Of a stretch of 45,154 nt of DNA, positions 7,065 to 14,486 are shown piece by piece. The stretch is from a virus, in IMG/VR virus record IMGVR_UViG_3300047553_000511, positions 1-45,154 of that record; one strand, 5' to 3'. Position 1 is the stretch's first letter, and every line of letters starts with the position of its first letter. The notes beneath the pieces were generated by a model. The model was not told the DNA's origin. It ran no database searches and was given only the letters and a program-made list of their open reading frames with translations. The position numbers were made by a program, and so were the translations under genes.

Positions 7065-7352
7065 ATGGTTGATTTAGATAAAGAACGTAAAGAAAAGCAA
7101 TTGAAAGGCCTTATTAAGATGAGGAATTGGTTTTATAGTATTAGTACCCATAAGGATTTTGATATTGATTGGAGTAATGAAAAGGCATCTTTATTTTTTA
7201 TAGAAACTACCAATATCGTAAATTACCTCGATAAGATAATTGAAATGGGAAAGTGGGCGGATAGTGATAGAGAAATCTTAAATGGTATGAGAGCTTGGTA
7301 TATGGTAAATAGGGGAGTTGAATATCCTCAATACTTAAAGACTAGAATATGA
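7065..7352 (+). CDS. paralogue-family small protein, 95 aa (leaderless mRNA)
   Basis: Family signature IIEMGKWADSDREILNGMR, followed by AWYMVNRGV. The N-terminal helix is KQLKGLIKMRNWF, again like its neighbours. Translation must begin at the very 5' end of the message because the promoter's second box ends four bases upstream. It overlaps the next gene by 4 bases (ATGA). Function unknown. Confidence 0.7.
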   Translation: MVDLDKERKEKQLKGLIKMRNWFYSISTHKDFDIDWSNEKASLFFIETTNIVNYLDKIIEMGKWADSDREILNGMRAWYMVNRGVEYPQYLKTRI

Positions 7353-7600
7353 AAAGCGTAACGACAATACAAAAAGAATGGTTAGGGTGGCTTATTATCG
7401 ACCAAAGGAATTGGTTTGATAAACATATTGAATTATCTGAAGCTGGACGATTAAGAATCCGAAAGGCTTATTTGAATAAGGAATATGATACTATGACTGA
7501 ACACCTATTGAATTATATATTAGAACAGTTCAATAAGGATGTGGTGCTTAAGGAGAAATGGAAGAATGAGAGGGCGTGGAAGATAAAGAGTAATAATTAA
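7349..7600 (+). CDS. divergent paralogue-family protein, 83 aa
   Basis: Shares the N-terminal helix pattern (TTIQKEWLGWLIIDQRNWFD) with the family, but its C-terminal signature is eroded (LNYILEQFNKDVVLKEKWKN, then ERAWKI). It may be a diverged copy. Coupled to the previous gene by an ATGA overlap. Function unknown. Confidence 0.6.
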   Translation: MKSVTTIQKEWLGWLIIDQRNWFDKHIELSEAGRLRIRKAYLNKEYDTMTEHLLNYILEQFNKDVVLKEKWKNERAWKIKSNN

Positions 7601-7612
7601 AATAGATAAAAT

Positions 7613-7840
7613 ATGAATTGGATTGAAGGGTTAGGATACTTTGCAACTTTGGTTACATTAGTATCGATGATGGTAAAGGATATGGTCTACTTACGAGTCA
7701 TCAATAGTGTTGGGTGTTTATTGTGGATTGGGTATGGGTTGATGAGTGAATCGATTCCGGTATTGATGGTGAATACTATTATATTGGGAATACACATTTT
7801 TAAGTTAATCGAATTAAAAGAAACCGAAGATAAGAATTAA
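7613..7840 (+). CDS. small three-span membrane protein (SemiSWEET/YgjV-like), 75 aa
   Basis: Three hydrophobic segments (about residues 5-22, 29-45 and 49-66) in 75 residues, with GYFATLVTLVSMMVKDMVYL and NSVGCLLWIGYGLMSESIPV followed by MVNT. The size, the three-helix plan and the Trp-x-x-Tyr-Gly with a downstream Asn resemble SemiSWEET or YgjV-type mini-transporters. A sugar or small-molecule transport role is inferred only from this resemblance. Confidence 0.55.
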   Translation: MNWIEGLGYFATLVTLVSMMVKDMVYLRVINSVGCLLWIGYGLMSESIPVLMVNTIILGIHIFKLIELKETEDKN

Positions 7841-7847
7841 AGACGAC

Positions 7848-7952
7848 ATGTCTAAGAGGGTAGAAAGAGTTGTGGGATGTGTGGGAAACCTTATAGGGAT
7901 TGGATTAGGTATTTGGTTCATACTATGGGGTTTGATGAACTGCATAAAATAA
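7848..7952 (+). CDS. micro-protein with one membrane span, 34 aa
   Basis: ATG 7848 starts MSKRVERVVGCVGNLIGIGL and continues GIWFILWGLMNCIK: a basic N-terminus and one long hydrophobic helix with small-residue (GxxxG) spacing that favours helix packing. It fills the gap between two genes and follows the mini-transporter by seven bases. Function unknown. Confidence 0.5.
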   Translation: MSKRVERVVGCVGNLIGIGLGIWFILWGLMNCIK

Positions 7953-7967
7953 AACTTTACGACAATA

Positions 7968-8261
7968 ATGGAATACAAATATACAAAGGAACAGATGGCG
8001 GGTATTGAGAAGATGTTGGAATGGTTTCATTCTAAATCGACCACTATGTTCAAATTCACCGATGAGAGATGGGGTAAGGAAAACGGAAACGATGGTGTCA
8101 TTATCTATTCGAATGGCCAAAATATGGTGGATTGGATGACACAAAAGGTAACTGATTTGGAATATACTGAATATGATAAGGTGGTATGGAATGCAATAAG
8201 GGAACTATACTTAGATAATCAGAAAGAAGGATATATGGTTACTCAAATAGTTCATACATAA
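7968..8261 (+). CDS. paralogue-family small protein, 97 aa
   Basis: N-terminal YKYTKEQMAGIEKMLEWFHS and C-terminal EYTEYDKVVWNAIRELYLDN match the two conserved helices of the family. The central region (DERWGKENGNDGVIIYS) is variable. Function unknown. Confidence 0.65.
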   Translation: MEYKYTKEQMAGIEKMLEWFHSKSTTMFKFTDERWGKENGNDGVIIYSNGQNMVDWMTQKVTDLEYTEYDKVVWNAIRELYLDNQKEGYMVTQIVHT

Positions 8262-8262
8262 A

Positions 8263-8294
8263 TTTGGAAATGTGTAAAATATTTCGTATTTTAG
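8263..8294 (+). promoter_or_regulatory. Bacteroidota-type promoter
   Basis: TTTGG at 8263 and TATTTTAG at 8287, spacing 24. Drives the gene at 8310, giving an expected leader of only about 10 bases. Confidence 0.8.
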
Positions 8295-8309
8295 TATAAA
8301 TAAAACAAT

Positions 8310-8588
8310 ATGGTCTTTCTTACAAACATACAAAAAAGAGGTATTGCCCGTTTAATTAATTGGGTAGAGAAGAAAGATGCTAATTGGTATTTGGTAATAA
8401 TCACTAATCGAAATTCAACTGCACCAGGAATATCGGGTGGTATTGAAAAAGACCATACTAAAAAAGAGACGGTATTAGAAATGTTACATACCTTATTAAA
8501 ATGTGAAACTTATTCCGAATACGAAAGAATCCGTTTGAATAGATTAAGAACATTATATTATTTAGATAAGGAAACACATGGTGTATAA
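8310..8588 (+). CDS. paralogue-family small protein, 92 aa
   Basis: Conserved helices: TNIQKRGIARLINWVEKKD near the N-terminus and ETYSEYERIRLNRLRTLYYL near the C-terminus. The middle is a variable Ser/Gly-rich loop. Its 3' end overlaps the next paralogue by 11 bases, as expected for tandem duplicates. Function unknown. Confidence 0.65.
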   Translation: MVFLTNIQKRGIARLINWVEKKDANWYLVIITNRNSTAPGISGGIEKDHTKKETVLEMLHTLLKCETYSEYERIRLNRLRTLYYLDKETHGV

Positions 8589-8826
8589 ACTAACGGATGA
8601 CCAGAAGGATTTGATAATGACAATCTTATACGATTTGGATAATATAGAAGATTCTGATGTTATAGAGAACATTAATATGAAATCCATGCTATCCCACATC
8701 TACAATAATGGTATGTATGAGGATTCTCATAGAGAGATTCTTAATAGTATAAGAGAATTTTGGATGAATAACATTTATAACAAAGGGTATTCGACTTGGG
8801 ATTATATAAGAGAATCACCCGTTTAA
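8578..8826 (+). CDS. paralogue-family small protein, 82 aa
   Basis: YKLTDDQKDLIMTILYDLDN opens the protein and NNGMYEDSHREILNSIREFW gives a clear family signature. This is one of the shortest and cleanest members, close to the minimal domain. Function unknown. Confidence 0.65.
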   Translation: MVYKLTDDQKDLIMTILYDLDNIEDSDVIENINMKSMLSHIYNNGMYEDSHREILNSIREFWMNNIYNKGYSTWDYIRESPV

Positions 8827-8839
8827 ACTATAAACAATT

Positions 8840-9088
8840 ATGAGTGGATTTAAAAAAGGATTAGTATTTGTTATGGGGTTACTTGTAGTAGTAACATTTT
8901 TTAGAATGATAGTTCTATTCATTCCGAACCCACCATCTAAATATACGATATATGCTGCAGACCACGTTTATCATACAAATGAATTTAACGTAAGTGGTAA
9001 TACCATTTATTTTAGGGATGTGAATAAGAAGAATGTGTGTATTAATGGAAACTATACTTTAATTTACGAAACCGAAGAAAAAAACTAA
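8840..9088 (+). CDS. membrane-anchored small protein, 82 aa
   Basis: A basic N-terminus (MSGFKKG) precedes one membrane helix (about residues 8-28, LVFVMGLLVVVTFFRMIVLF). A small beta-rich extracytoplasmic domain follows (YTIYAADHVYHTNEFNVSGN, then TIYFRDV). It is not a member of the surrounding paralogue family. Function unknown. Confidence 0.6.
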   Translation: MSGFKKGLVFVMGLLVVVTFFRMIVLFIPNPPSKYTIYAADHVYHTNEFNVSGNTIYFRDVNKKNVCINGNYTLIYETEEKN

Positions 9089-9091
9089 GAT

Positions 9092-9373
9092 ATGGAATAT
9101 AGATACGATGTAACACAATTTAGATGGAATAAGGATACTAACTCCTTTTATGGTGATGCACCACATTTAGTACACTTTAATTCGGATGGTTCAATTCATC
9201 CCTATGCTTTCCCAAACCAAAAGAGCCAATTCTTTATAGATAATCATACGACAGGTGGTTTCCGAAGATTTCGATTTTTAAAGGAAATCACTACAACCTA
9301 TGATGGAATTGAATATATCGAATGGGTATATAAAAGCGAGGATGGTATAAAATGTATAATAGCAATAAATTAA
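9092..9373 (+). CDS. hypothetical protein, 93 aa
   Basis: Aromatic- and His-rich, probably beta-structured protein (MEYRYDVTQFRWNKDTNSFY, FRRFRFLKEITTTYDGIEYI). No membrane span. Placed between the membrane-anchored protein and a longer paralogue. I do not recognise the family. Confidence 0.6.
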   Translation: MEYRYDVTQFRWNKDTNSFYGDAPHLVHFNSDGSIHPYAFPNQKSQFFIDNHTTGGFRRFRFLKEITTTYDGIEYIEWVYKSEDGIKCIIAIN

Positions 9374-9377
9374 TTAT

Positions 9378-10001
9378 ATGGAAGAAAAAGATGAGGATTT
9401 AATTAAGAAGTTCATAAGAGGTGGATTTACATCCGATAATATAAATTGGATGGATGTACAATCTTCTGCGGTAATGGCTGCAATAGAATTACAAAAGGAG
9501 ATAGATAGATACAATATATCAACTCCATCATCCCATTCATTCGATGCTATGATTGATGATGACGAAGTATCGAATAAAGTTCTTAATCAAATAGATGATG
9601 ATTTAACTAATACTGTCTTAACCAAAGATTTGATTGATGACTTAATAGCCAAAATCAACACTAATACTAAACCATCACCAACTCCACCATCGACTGATAC
9701 TTACAAGCTAACTAAGGATGGTGCATATTTCATCTATTGGCTAATGATGAACTATGATTTTATATTAGATAAAGGCTTCAAACCCAAAGAATCACCAGCA
9801 TCAAACTTAATCCATAGTAGATTAAAATCAGGCGGTGGATGGGTTAGACACATTATCCGAAAAGGTATGTACAACGAAATGGATAGAATATTCCTCAATA
9901 ACATTAAGGAATGGCTTAAAGATTTCGGTTGGGTATATCGCAAGCCAGATATAAACGAACATAACGATTTGTACGAATACATAGAAAAACTCCCCAACTA
10001 A
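9378..10001 (+). CDS. long paralogue-family protein with acidic N-terminal extension, 207 aa
   Basis: The C-terminal ~90 residues belong to the family (TDTYKLTKDGAYFIYWLMMN ... IIRKGMYNEMDRIFLNNIKE). The first ~110 residues are an added, acidic, helix-rich region (for example DDEVSNKVLNQIDDDLTNTV) joined by a Pro/Ser/Thr linker (NTKPSPTPPSTD). This is a fusion architecture unique in the run. The stop is directly followed by the next ATG. Function unknown. Confidence 0.65.
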   Translation: MEEKDEDLIKKFIRGGFTSDNINWMDVQSSAVMAAIELQKEIDRYNISTPSSHSFDAMIDDDEVSNKVLNQIDDDLTNTVLTKDLIDDLIAKINTNTKPSPTPPSTDTYKLTKDGAYFIYWLMMNYDFILDKGFKPKESPASNLIHSRLKSGGGWVRHIIRKGMYNEMDRIFLNNIKEWLKDFGWVYRKPDINEHNDLYEYIEKLPN

Positions 10002-10319
10002 ATGAAAACCTATCCCCTAACTATACAACAATACACATTCCTAAAATGGGTAAACCGCAACTATGAGTGGATGAAGACAAAGGGATATAAGACAACGTAT
10101 CAACCCTTTCAACATCGTGTCCATCGTATTATGGTGAGTTCCGAATACACCGAAGAAGATAAGTTGATGATGGATGGGGTTAGACGTTTTTTAGGAGGTA
10201 TTGGCTTGAAGACTTACAATAGAGATTGGACATGGGATAGAAGTGGTGCGGAATTGGATTGGTTGGTGAATACTCCAATGGGTGGGTATATGAGCGAGAA
10301 GGATGTATTTGGGTGGTAA
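10002..10319 (+). CDS. paralogue-family small protein, 105 aa
   Basis: Starts MKTYPLTIQQYTFLKWVNRN and carries VSSEYTEEDKLMMDGVRRFL, a variant of the family signature with D in place of N. The C-terminal tail (NRDWTWDRSGAELDWL) is specific to this copy. The ATG abuts the previous stop. Function unknown. Confidence 0.65.
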   Translation: MKTYPLTIQQYTFLKWVNRNYEWMKTKGYKTTYQPFQHRVHRIMVSSEYTEEDKLMMDGVRRFLGGIGLKTYNRDWTWDRSGAELDWLVNTPMGGYMSEKDVFGW

Positions 10320-10376
10320 TACTATCAAAGGAAGCCGTAGGTTTGAAAAAAGCGATTTTCGACTAAACTGAACAAT

Positions 10377-10754
10377 ATGAAATATAGAACAAGAAAACTA
10401 ATTAAGCCGGAAGACCTGAATAGTAGGGGAACTCTCTTTGGTGGTCAATTATTAAAGTGGATAGATGAGGAAGCAGCAATCTTTGCTATGTGTCAATTAT
10501 CCGGCCCGAATGATAATGAAGTGCCCAACATCGTAACTAAGGCGATTTCAGAGATTGACTTCAAATCATCAGCATATATTGGTGATATTATTGAGATTGG
10601 GTGTAACTTAGTTTCATTCGGTAATACATCCGTTACAATAGAGTGTGAGGTTCGAAACAAATACACACAAGAGATTATCGTTAAGATAGATAAAATAGTA
10701 TTTGTATTATTGGATAAAAGAGGTAAACCTATCCCGCATGGGTTTATAAAATAA
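10377..10754 (+). CDS. hotdog-fold acyl-CoA thioesterase, 125 aa
   Basis: The N-terminal segment (LIKPEDLNSRGTLFGGQLLK, then WIDEEAAIFA) is the hallmark of YciA/BACH-type thioesterases: N-x-x-G-T-L-F-GG-x-L-L followed by D-E-A with the catalytic acid. The later GDIIEIGCNLVSFGNTSVTI and the final GKPIPHGF also fit. These enzymes cleave acyl-CoA thioesters in the cytoplasm as oligomers. Length equals one hotdog domain. A phage might use it to alter host acyl-CoA pools or membrane lipid synthesis, which is inference. Confidence 0.85.
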   Translation: MKYRTRKLIKPEDLNSRGTLFGGQLLKWIDEEAAIFAMCQLSGPNDNEVPNIVTKAISEIDFKSSAYIGDIIEIGCNLVSFGNTSVTIECEVRNKYTQEIIVKIDKIVFVLLDKRGKPIPHGFIK

Positions 10755-10756
10755 AA

Positions 10757-10788
10757 TTTGGAAATGTGGAAATAATTTCGTATATTAG
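10757..10788 (+). promoter_or_regulatory. Bacteroidota-type promoter
   Basis: TTTGG at 10757 and TATATTAG at 10781, spacing 24. Drives the long operon beginning at 10810. Confidence 0.8.
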
Positions 10789-10809
10789 CAATATTAAAAC
10801 AAAAAGATT

Positions 10810-11271
10810 ATGAAAAATAACGGAATAGCAGATTTTTTAAAGCCAACACTAATTACGGCTCAACAATATGGAACGAAAGTATCGGTGGAGATAGACCATA
10901 GTGATACTGATATAGATGAACTAATGGATGCATTCCATACCTTAGTAATTGGTATGGGGTATTCCGAAAGTTCTTGGAAACAAGCAATTATGGATATGGG
11001 TGATGAATTTAGAGATGAAGAGTTTGATAAAAATTATTCGTTTGATTTTCCAGAATCATATATTGATGAAGCATTAGCAGAACATAATCAAATTGAAGAT
11101 GCGGATACTGAATATGGTGATTTATATCATTCAACCGATAATTTTGAAGATTATCAAAATAAGAATGAAGATGATGAATATCCAGAACCAAACGAAGCAT
11201 TAAAGAAAGCAGCAGAGAAATATAAGAAATCTGTTAAGGTTGGTAGACGTGGAGTTAAAAAATCAAAATAA
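10810..11271 (+). CDS. acidic hypothetical protein, 153 aa
   Basis: Residues 1-60 look globular (ADFLKPTLITAQQYGTKVSV). The centre is strongly acidic and disordered (EDADTEYGDLYHSTDNFEDY, ENEDDEYPEPNE-like) and the end is basic (KKSVKVGRRGVKKSK). Such a split charge pattern is often seen in phage-borne inhibitors or DNA mimics, but no function is evident. First gene of the operon. Confidence 0.6.
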   Translation: MKNNGIADFLKPTLITAQQYGTKVSVEIDHSDTDIDELMDAFHTLVIGMGYSESSWKQAIMDMGDEFRDEEFDKNYSFDFPESYIDEALAEHNQIEDADTEYGDLYHSTDNFEDYQNKNEDDEYPEPNEALKKAAEKYKKSVKVGRRGVKKSK

Positions 11272-11276
11272 GTTAT

Positions 11277-11555
11277 ATGAATAATCAATACAAAATTTAT
11301 AGACAATCCCATTTAAATGAATATGGTGTAGAAGGTTCAGTATCATATTATATCAGAGAACATAAAACCTTTTTAGGTATTCCGTATTGGAAATCTATAA
11401 CACATCAAATATGTGGTATGGGTGATTGCTATAATGTCAGAACCCAATTTAAATCAGTAGAAGAAGCAGAAACCTTTATTAAGGAAAAACTTTGTACAAA
11501 GATTGGTAAAGATAAGTGGGTAGAGAAAGAAGTAAAACAATTAAGTTGTAATTAA
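11277..11555 (+). CDS. hypothetical protein, 92 aa
   Basis: Small soluble protein with several Tyr/His/Cys residues (KTFLGIPYWKSITHQICGMG and DCYNVRTQF) and a C-terminal helix. The K.FLGIPYWKSI pattern is seen in many phage and host proteins of unknown function. Five bases after the previous stop. Confidence 0.6.
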   Translation: MNNQYKIYRQSHLNEYGVEGSVSYYIREHKTFLGIPYWKSITHQICGMGDCYNVRTQFKSVEEAETFIKEKLCTKIGKDKWVEKEVKQLSCN

Positions 11556-11556
11556 A

Positions 11557-12138
11557 ATGAAAGTAATATTTTTAGACCACGATGGGGTGATATGTTTATC
11601 ATCAGAGTTTGGTGGTCGATTTAAGAAACAAAGAGAAGCAAAAAGGAAATTATCACAATCGATAGAATCCCTACCAGTCTTTGCACGTTTCGATAATTTT
11701 AATAAAAAGGCAATTGTAATATTAAATGAAATATTGGAAGAAACTAACGCTGAGATTGTTGTCTCATCTGATTGGAAAAGATGGGCGAGTGTTGAGGAGA
11801 TGGGTGAATATTATGAGTCACAGGGAATCAAAAAGAAACCAATCGGATTTACGAAGAAAGTAATGGATTGTGAAGTACCCCAAAACTTTGTTTGGTCACC
11901 TCGATTTGAATTAGAACAAGAACGTTCATTAGAAATTTTGCAATACCTTAGAGATAATCCACAAATTACGCATTGGGTTGCAGTGGATGACCTTAATATG
12001 GGTATTCCACAAACGCATGAAACGTGGGGTGAAATGGAAATGGATTGGGGATTGACTAATTTTGTACACACACCGAGAGTAAGAGAAGGGATTAAACAAT
12101 CAAATATAAAAGATAAAATATTAAATTTTTTAAACTAA
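11557..12138 (+). CDS. HAD-superfamily phosphatase (RNA-repair associated type), 193 aa
   Basis: Motif I is FLDHDGVI (residues 5-12), with the nucleophile D7 and the D9 acid. The segment ETNAEIVVSSDWKRW carries motif II (S-S-D-W-K). HWVAVDDLNMG supplies the acidic motif IV. This arrangement matches the HAD domain found in 'Swiss army knife' RNA-repair proteins and in stand-alone phage phosphatases. It could remove terminal phosphates from RNA or nucleotides. Other RNA-processing enzymes occur in the same operon and further downstream. Confidence 0.8.
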   Translation: MKVIFLDHDGVICLSSEFGGRFKKQREAKRKLSQSIESLPVFARFDNFNKKAIVILNEILEETNAEIVVSSDWKRWASVEEMGEYYESQGIKKKPIGFTKKVMDCEVPQNFVWSPRFELEQERSLEILQYLRDNPQITHWVAVDDLNMGIPQTHETWGEMEMDWGLTNFVHTPRVREGIKQSNIKDKILNFLN

Positions 12139-12144
12139 CAAAAA

Positions 12145-12537
12145 ATGGGGAAATTTAAGAATACCAGAACAATCGAATACACTAAACAACGTGTAAGAGA
12201 ACTAAGTCAAAAACGTTTAACCGCAACACCACCTAAAAATTATCCACTAGATGAAAAGATATATCGTCAAACATTAGGTAATTTATTAGCTGCAGGTCAT
12301 TTGAAGATAAATGGATTTGAATCTATGAAGATGGAAACGGAGCGTTTTGGGACAATATCTGATAGAGTAGCTGTTCAACGAACATTAGGGTTTCGTAGTG
12401 TCATACAACATAATGGTGCAGGTGAAGCTCCTCATTTAAGTGGTTATTTAGAAAGTGGTAATTCGATTGATAAACGATATAAATTAAAAGGGTGGTTTAA
12501 CGAAGATGGTACTATCCGTATTGAGTTGGTAAATTAA
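12145..12537 (+). CDS. hypothetical protein, 130 aa
   Basis: Basic N-terminus (KNTRTIEYTKQRVRELSQKR) followed by a mixed globular region (LGNLLAAGHLKINGFESMKM) and a beta-rich C-terminus (HLSGYLESGNSIDKRYKLKG). The basic start may bind nucleic acid. No family is recognised. It sits between a HAD phosphatase and a 2H phosphoesterase. Confidence 0.55.
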   Translation: MGKFKNTRTIEYTKQRVRELSQKRLTATPPKNYPLDEKIYRQTLGNLLAAGHLKINGFESMKMETERFGTISDRVAVQRTLGFRSVIQHNGAGEAPHLSGYLESGNSIDKRYKLKGWFNEDGTIRIELVN

Positions 12538-12544
12538 GAAATAT

Positions 12545-13102
12545 ATGATAAAATTAAAAGATTTAATAACCGAAGCAAAATCTGGTTATGATTATGGATG
12601 TGTAATGTTATACTTTACACCAAATGAAGATGTAGTTCAATTTCAAAACGAAATATCCTCATCAGATTTATATACTGCAGATGATAATGGTGGATATGGG
12701 TTAGAAACCGAAGCACATTGTACTCTATTGTATGGATTACATGAAGAAGTTGAATTAGATACTATTAAGGAAATATTGGATAAAATTAAGTTTGGTGAAT
12801 GTATGGTTCACAATCCATCTCTTTTTGAAAACGAAAAGTTTGATGTATTGAAATTTGATGTAGGCTATCCAACCAAAGGTGGTGCGTTTTTACATAAAGC
12901 AAATAAGGAATTGGTAAAACTACCGAATACCCAAACATATCCAGATTATCATCCACATATGACAGTTGCATATTTGAAACCAGGAATGGGTAAGAAGTAT
13001 GTTGATATGTTAAATGGTAATGTTAGTTCATTTAAAATCGTTCCTACACATGCAGTGTATTCACAACCAGATGGAACTAAAACTGAAATCAGTATAAAAT
13101 AG
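12545..13102 (+). CDS. 2H phosphoesterase (cyclic phosphate/oligonucleotide hydrolase or ligase fold), 185 aa
   Basis: Two H-x-T motifs are present at H58-C-T60 (AHCTLLYGL) and H138-M-T140 (HPHMTVAYL), the catalytic pairs of the 2H superfamily (LigT, CPDase, Acb1). The first ~20 residues (KLKDLITEAKSGYDYGCVML) give the first strand of the fold. These enzymes act on 2',3'-cyclic or 2'-5' phosphodiesters. In phages, one branch (Acb1) destroys cyclic-oligonucleotide signals of CBASS immunity. Which substrate applies here cannot be told from sequence. Confidence 0.8.
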   Translation: MIKLKDLITEAKSGYDYGCVMLYFTPNEDVVQFQNEISSSDLYTADDNGGYGLETEAHCTLLYGLHEEVELDTIKEILDKIKFGECMVHNPSLFENEKFDVLKFDVGYPTKGGAFLHKANKELVKLPNTQTYPDYHPHMTVAYLKPGMGKKYVDMLNGNVSSFKIVPTHAVYSQPDGTKTEISIK

Positions 13103-13108
13103 TAATAT

Positions 13109-13477
13109 ATGAATAAAGAGTATAAGGTTTTTATGATTAAAGGGATGTATAATACTATCACCGCATCAGGACCTTCATTAAGAGATTTTTTAGGTAGAAA
13201 GTTTTTTAAAGAGTTTGGAATACAACCAGATAAGATTGAAGTATTACAAGAGGATAAATACACCAAAGCTGATAATCCCAAAGATGTAGTGTGGATTGGA
13301 ACTCTAACACTTAAATTGACAATCGATGGGGAATCATATTCAGTAACACGTGATTTTGGTGAAGAGTATGAAAACGATATTAAACACTCTTGTTACAACG
13401 ATGATTACTTTTATGAATCAGAATCTTGTTTCTCATATAAAAAGAAAATAGAATTACTTAAATCCTTAAACGATTAA
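13109..13477 (+). CDS. hypothetical protein, 122 aa
   Basis: Soluble mixed alpha/beta protein (KEYKVFMIKGMYNTITASGP, then SLRDFLGRKFF; WIGTLTLKLTIDGESYSVTR). The C-terminal part is rich in acidic and aromatic residues. I do not recognise it. Tightly packed in the operon. Confidence 0.6.
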   Translation: MNKEYKVFMIKGMYNTITASGPSLRDFLGRKFFKEFGIQPDKIEVLQEDKYTKADNPKDVVWIGTLTLKLTIDGESYSVTRDFGEEYENDIKHSCYNDDYFYESESCFSYKKKIELLKSLND

Positions 13478-13478
13478 G

Positions 13479-14096
13479 ATGGTACAATCCCTTGCACCCG
13501 AATTGACAGAAGATGAATTACAATTTTGTTCTAACGCAATGTTAGTTCATACTTGGCCAAATCCATATAAAATCAATTTAATGCAATTATATCTATGGCA
13601 TGAAAAGATTCCGGTACATCCCTCATGGAATATGGCTCACAATATTGGTTTAACTAATGATAAAAAGTATTGGTTACAAGTATTGGGTAGTTGGATGTTG
13701 AGTAATAAGTTATATCCAAATCATGTAAGAGTAGATGTATTCAAATTATTACAAGATATTACCATAACCGGATATTATCCAATTACACTTATTCCATTTC
13801 TAAATCGATTAAGATGGGATTATCAAAGAATCAAACGTAGTAAAAGAGATTTAGTTCCTGGTGAATTTGGATATGTAGGATGGGCTATTTTGAATTATGT
13901 TGAAGATAAAGGTTCTGCAACATATACCGAAATGGCAACTTATTATCAAACACACATCAGAGGACAACAAAAAGAAAAAGGTGGTTCATTTATACACCAT
14001 TTACATAATTTAAAGAGACAAGACTCGAATAGAAAATGTAAACGATATTTACATAAAAGCATTCATAATGGTATGTGGACAGTCTTATATCTATAA
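13479..14096 (+). CDS. hypothetical protein, 205 aa
   Basis: A helical, Trp-rich protein (LVHTWPNPYKINLMQLYLWH; KKYWLQVLGSWMLSNKLYP). The C-terminal region (YVGWAILNYVEDKGSATYTE ... HLHNLKRQDSNRKCKRYLH) reads like a winged-helix domain with a basic recognition element. DNA or RNA binding is possible but unproven. Starts two bases after the previous stop. Confidence 0.55.
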   Translation: MVQSLAPELTEDELQFCSNAMLVHTWPNPYKINLMQLYLWHEKIPVHPSWNMAHNIGLTNDKKYWLQVLGSWMLSNKLYPNHVRVDVFKLLQDITITGYYPITLIPFLNRLRWDYQRIKRSKRDLVPGEFGYVGWAILNYVEDKGSATYTEMATYYQTHIRGQQKEKGGSFIHHLHNLKRQDSNRKCKRYLHKSIHNGMWTVLYL

Positions 14097-14114
14097 TATT
14101 AAAACTTAAAATAT

Positions 14115-14426
14115 ATGTTTAACGAAGACGATGAATTTGAAACTTACGAGGGAGATGAATTACCTCAACGATTAGGCCAATTACTAATGGCTACTGATGG
14201 GTTTAGAGATATGTTGATTGAAAATTCAATTGAGGTATTACGAAACCCTAAATTTCAAATGGAATATGTATTGGAAGAATCGATTGATGCTCCTACTAAA
14301 CTTGATGATATTGATGAACTTATTGAATGGGCAGTAGAACGTGAGATGTATGAGGATTGTGCAATGATGGTTAAATTAAAAGAACGTATCATCGATTTAA
14401 TTGATATTCAATCAGTTATAAAATAA
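14115..14426 (+). CDS. acidic helical protein, 103 aa
   Basis: Very acidic N-terminus (MFNEDDEFETYEGDELPQRL) and a helical remainder. The segment IDELIEWAVEREMYEDCAMM followed by VKLKERIIDL resembles the tail of UvrB/UvrC-motif helices found in many phage accessory proteins. Last gene before a new promoter. Function unknown. Confidence 0.55.
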   Translation: MFNEDDEFETYEGDELPQRLGQLLMATDGFRDMLIENSIEVLRNPKFQMEYVLEESIDAPTKLDDIDELIEWAVEREMYEDCAMMVKLKERIIDLIDIQSVIK

Positions 14427-14437
14427 TTTCCCTTTTA

Positions 14438-14469
14438 TTTGGAAATCTTAATTATTTTTTGTATCTTTA
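14438..14469 (+). promoter_or_regulatory. Bacteroidota-type promoter
   Basis: TTTGG at 14438 and TATCTTTA at 14462, spacing 24, preceding the gene at 14487 and probably the whole run to the terminator at 18452. Confidence 0.8.
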
Positions 14470-14486
14470 CTTTATAAGAAAAAGAT

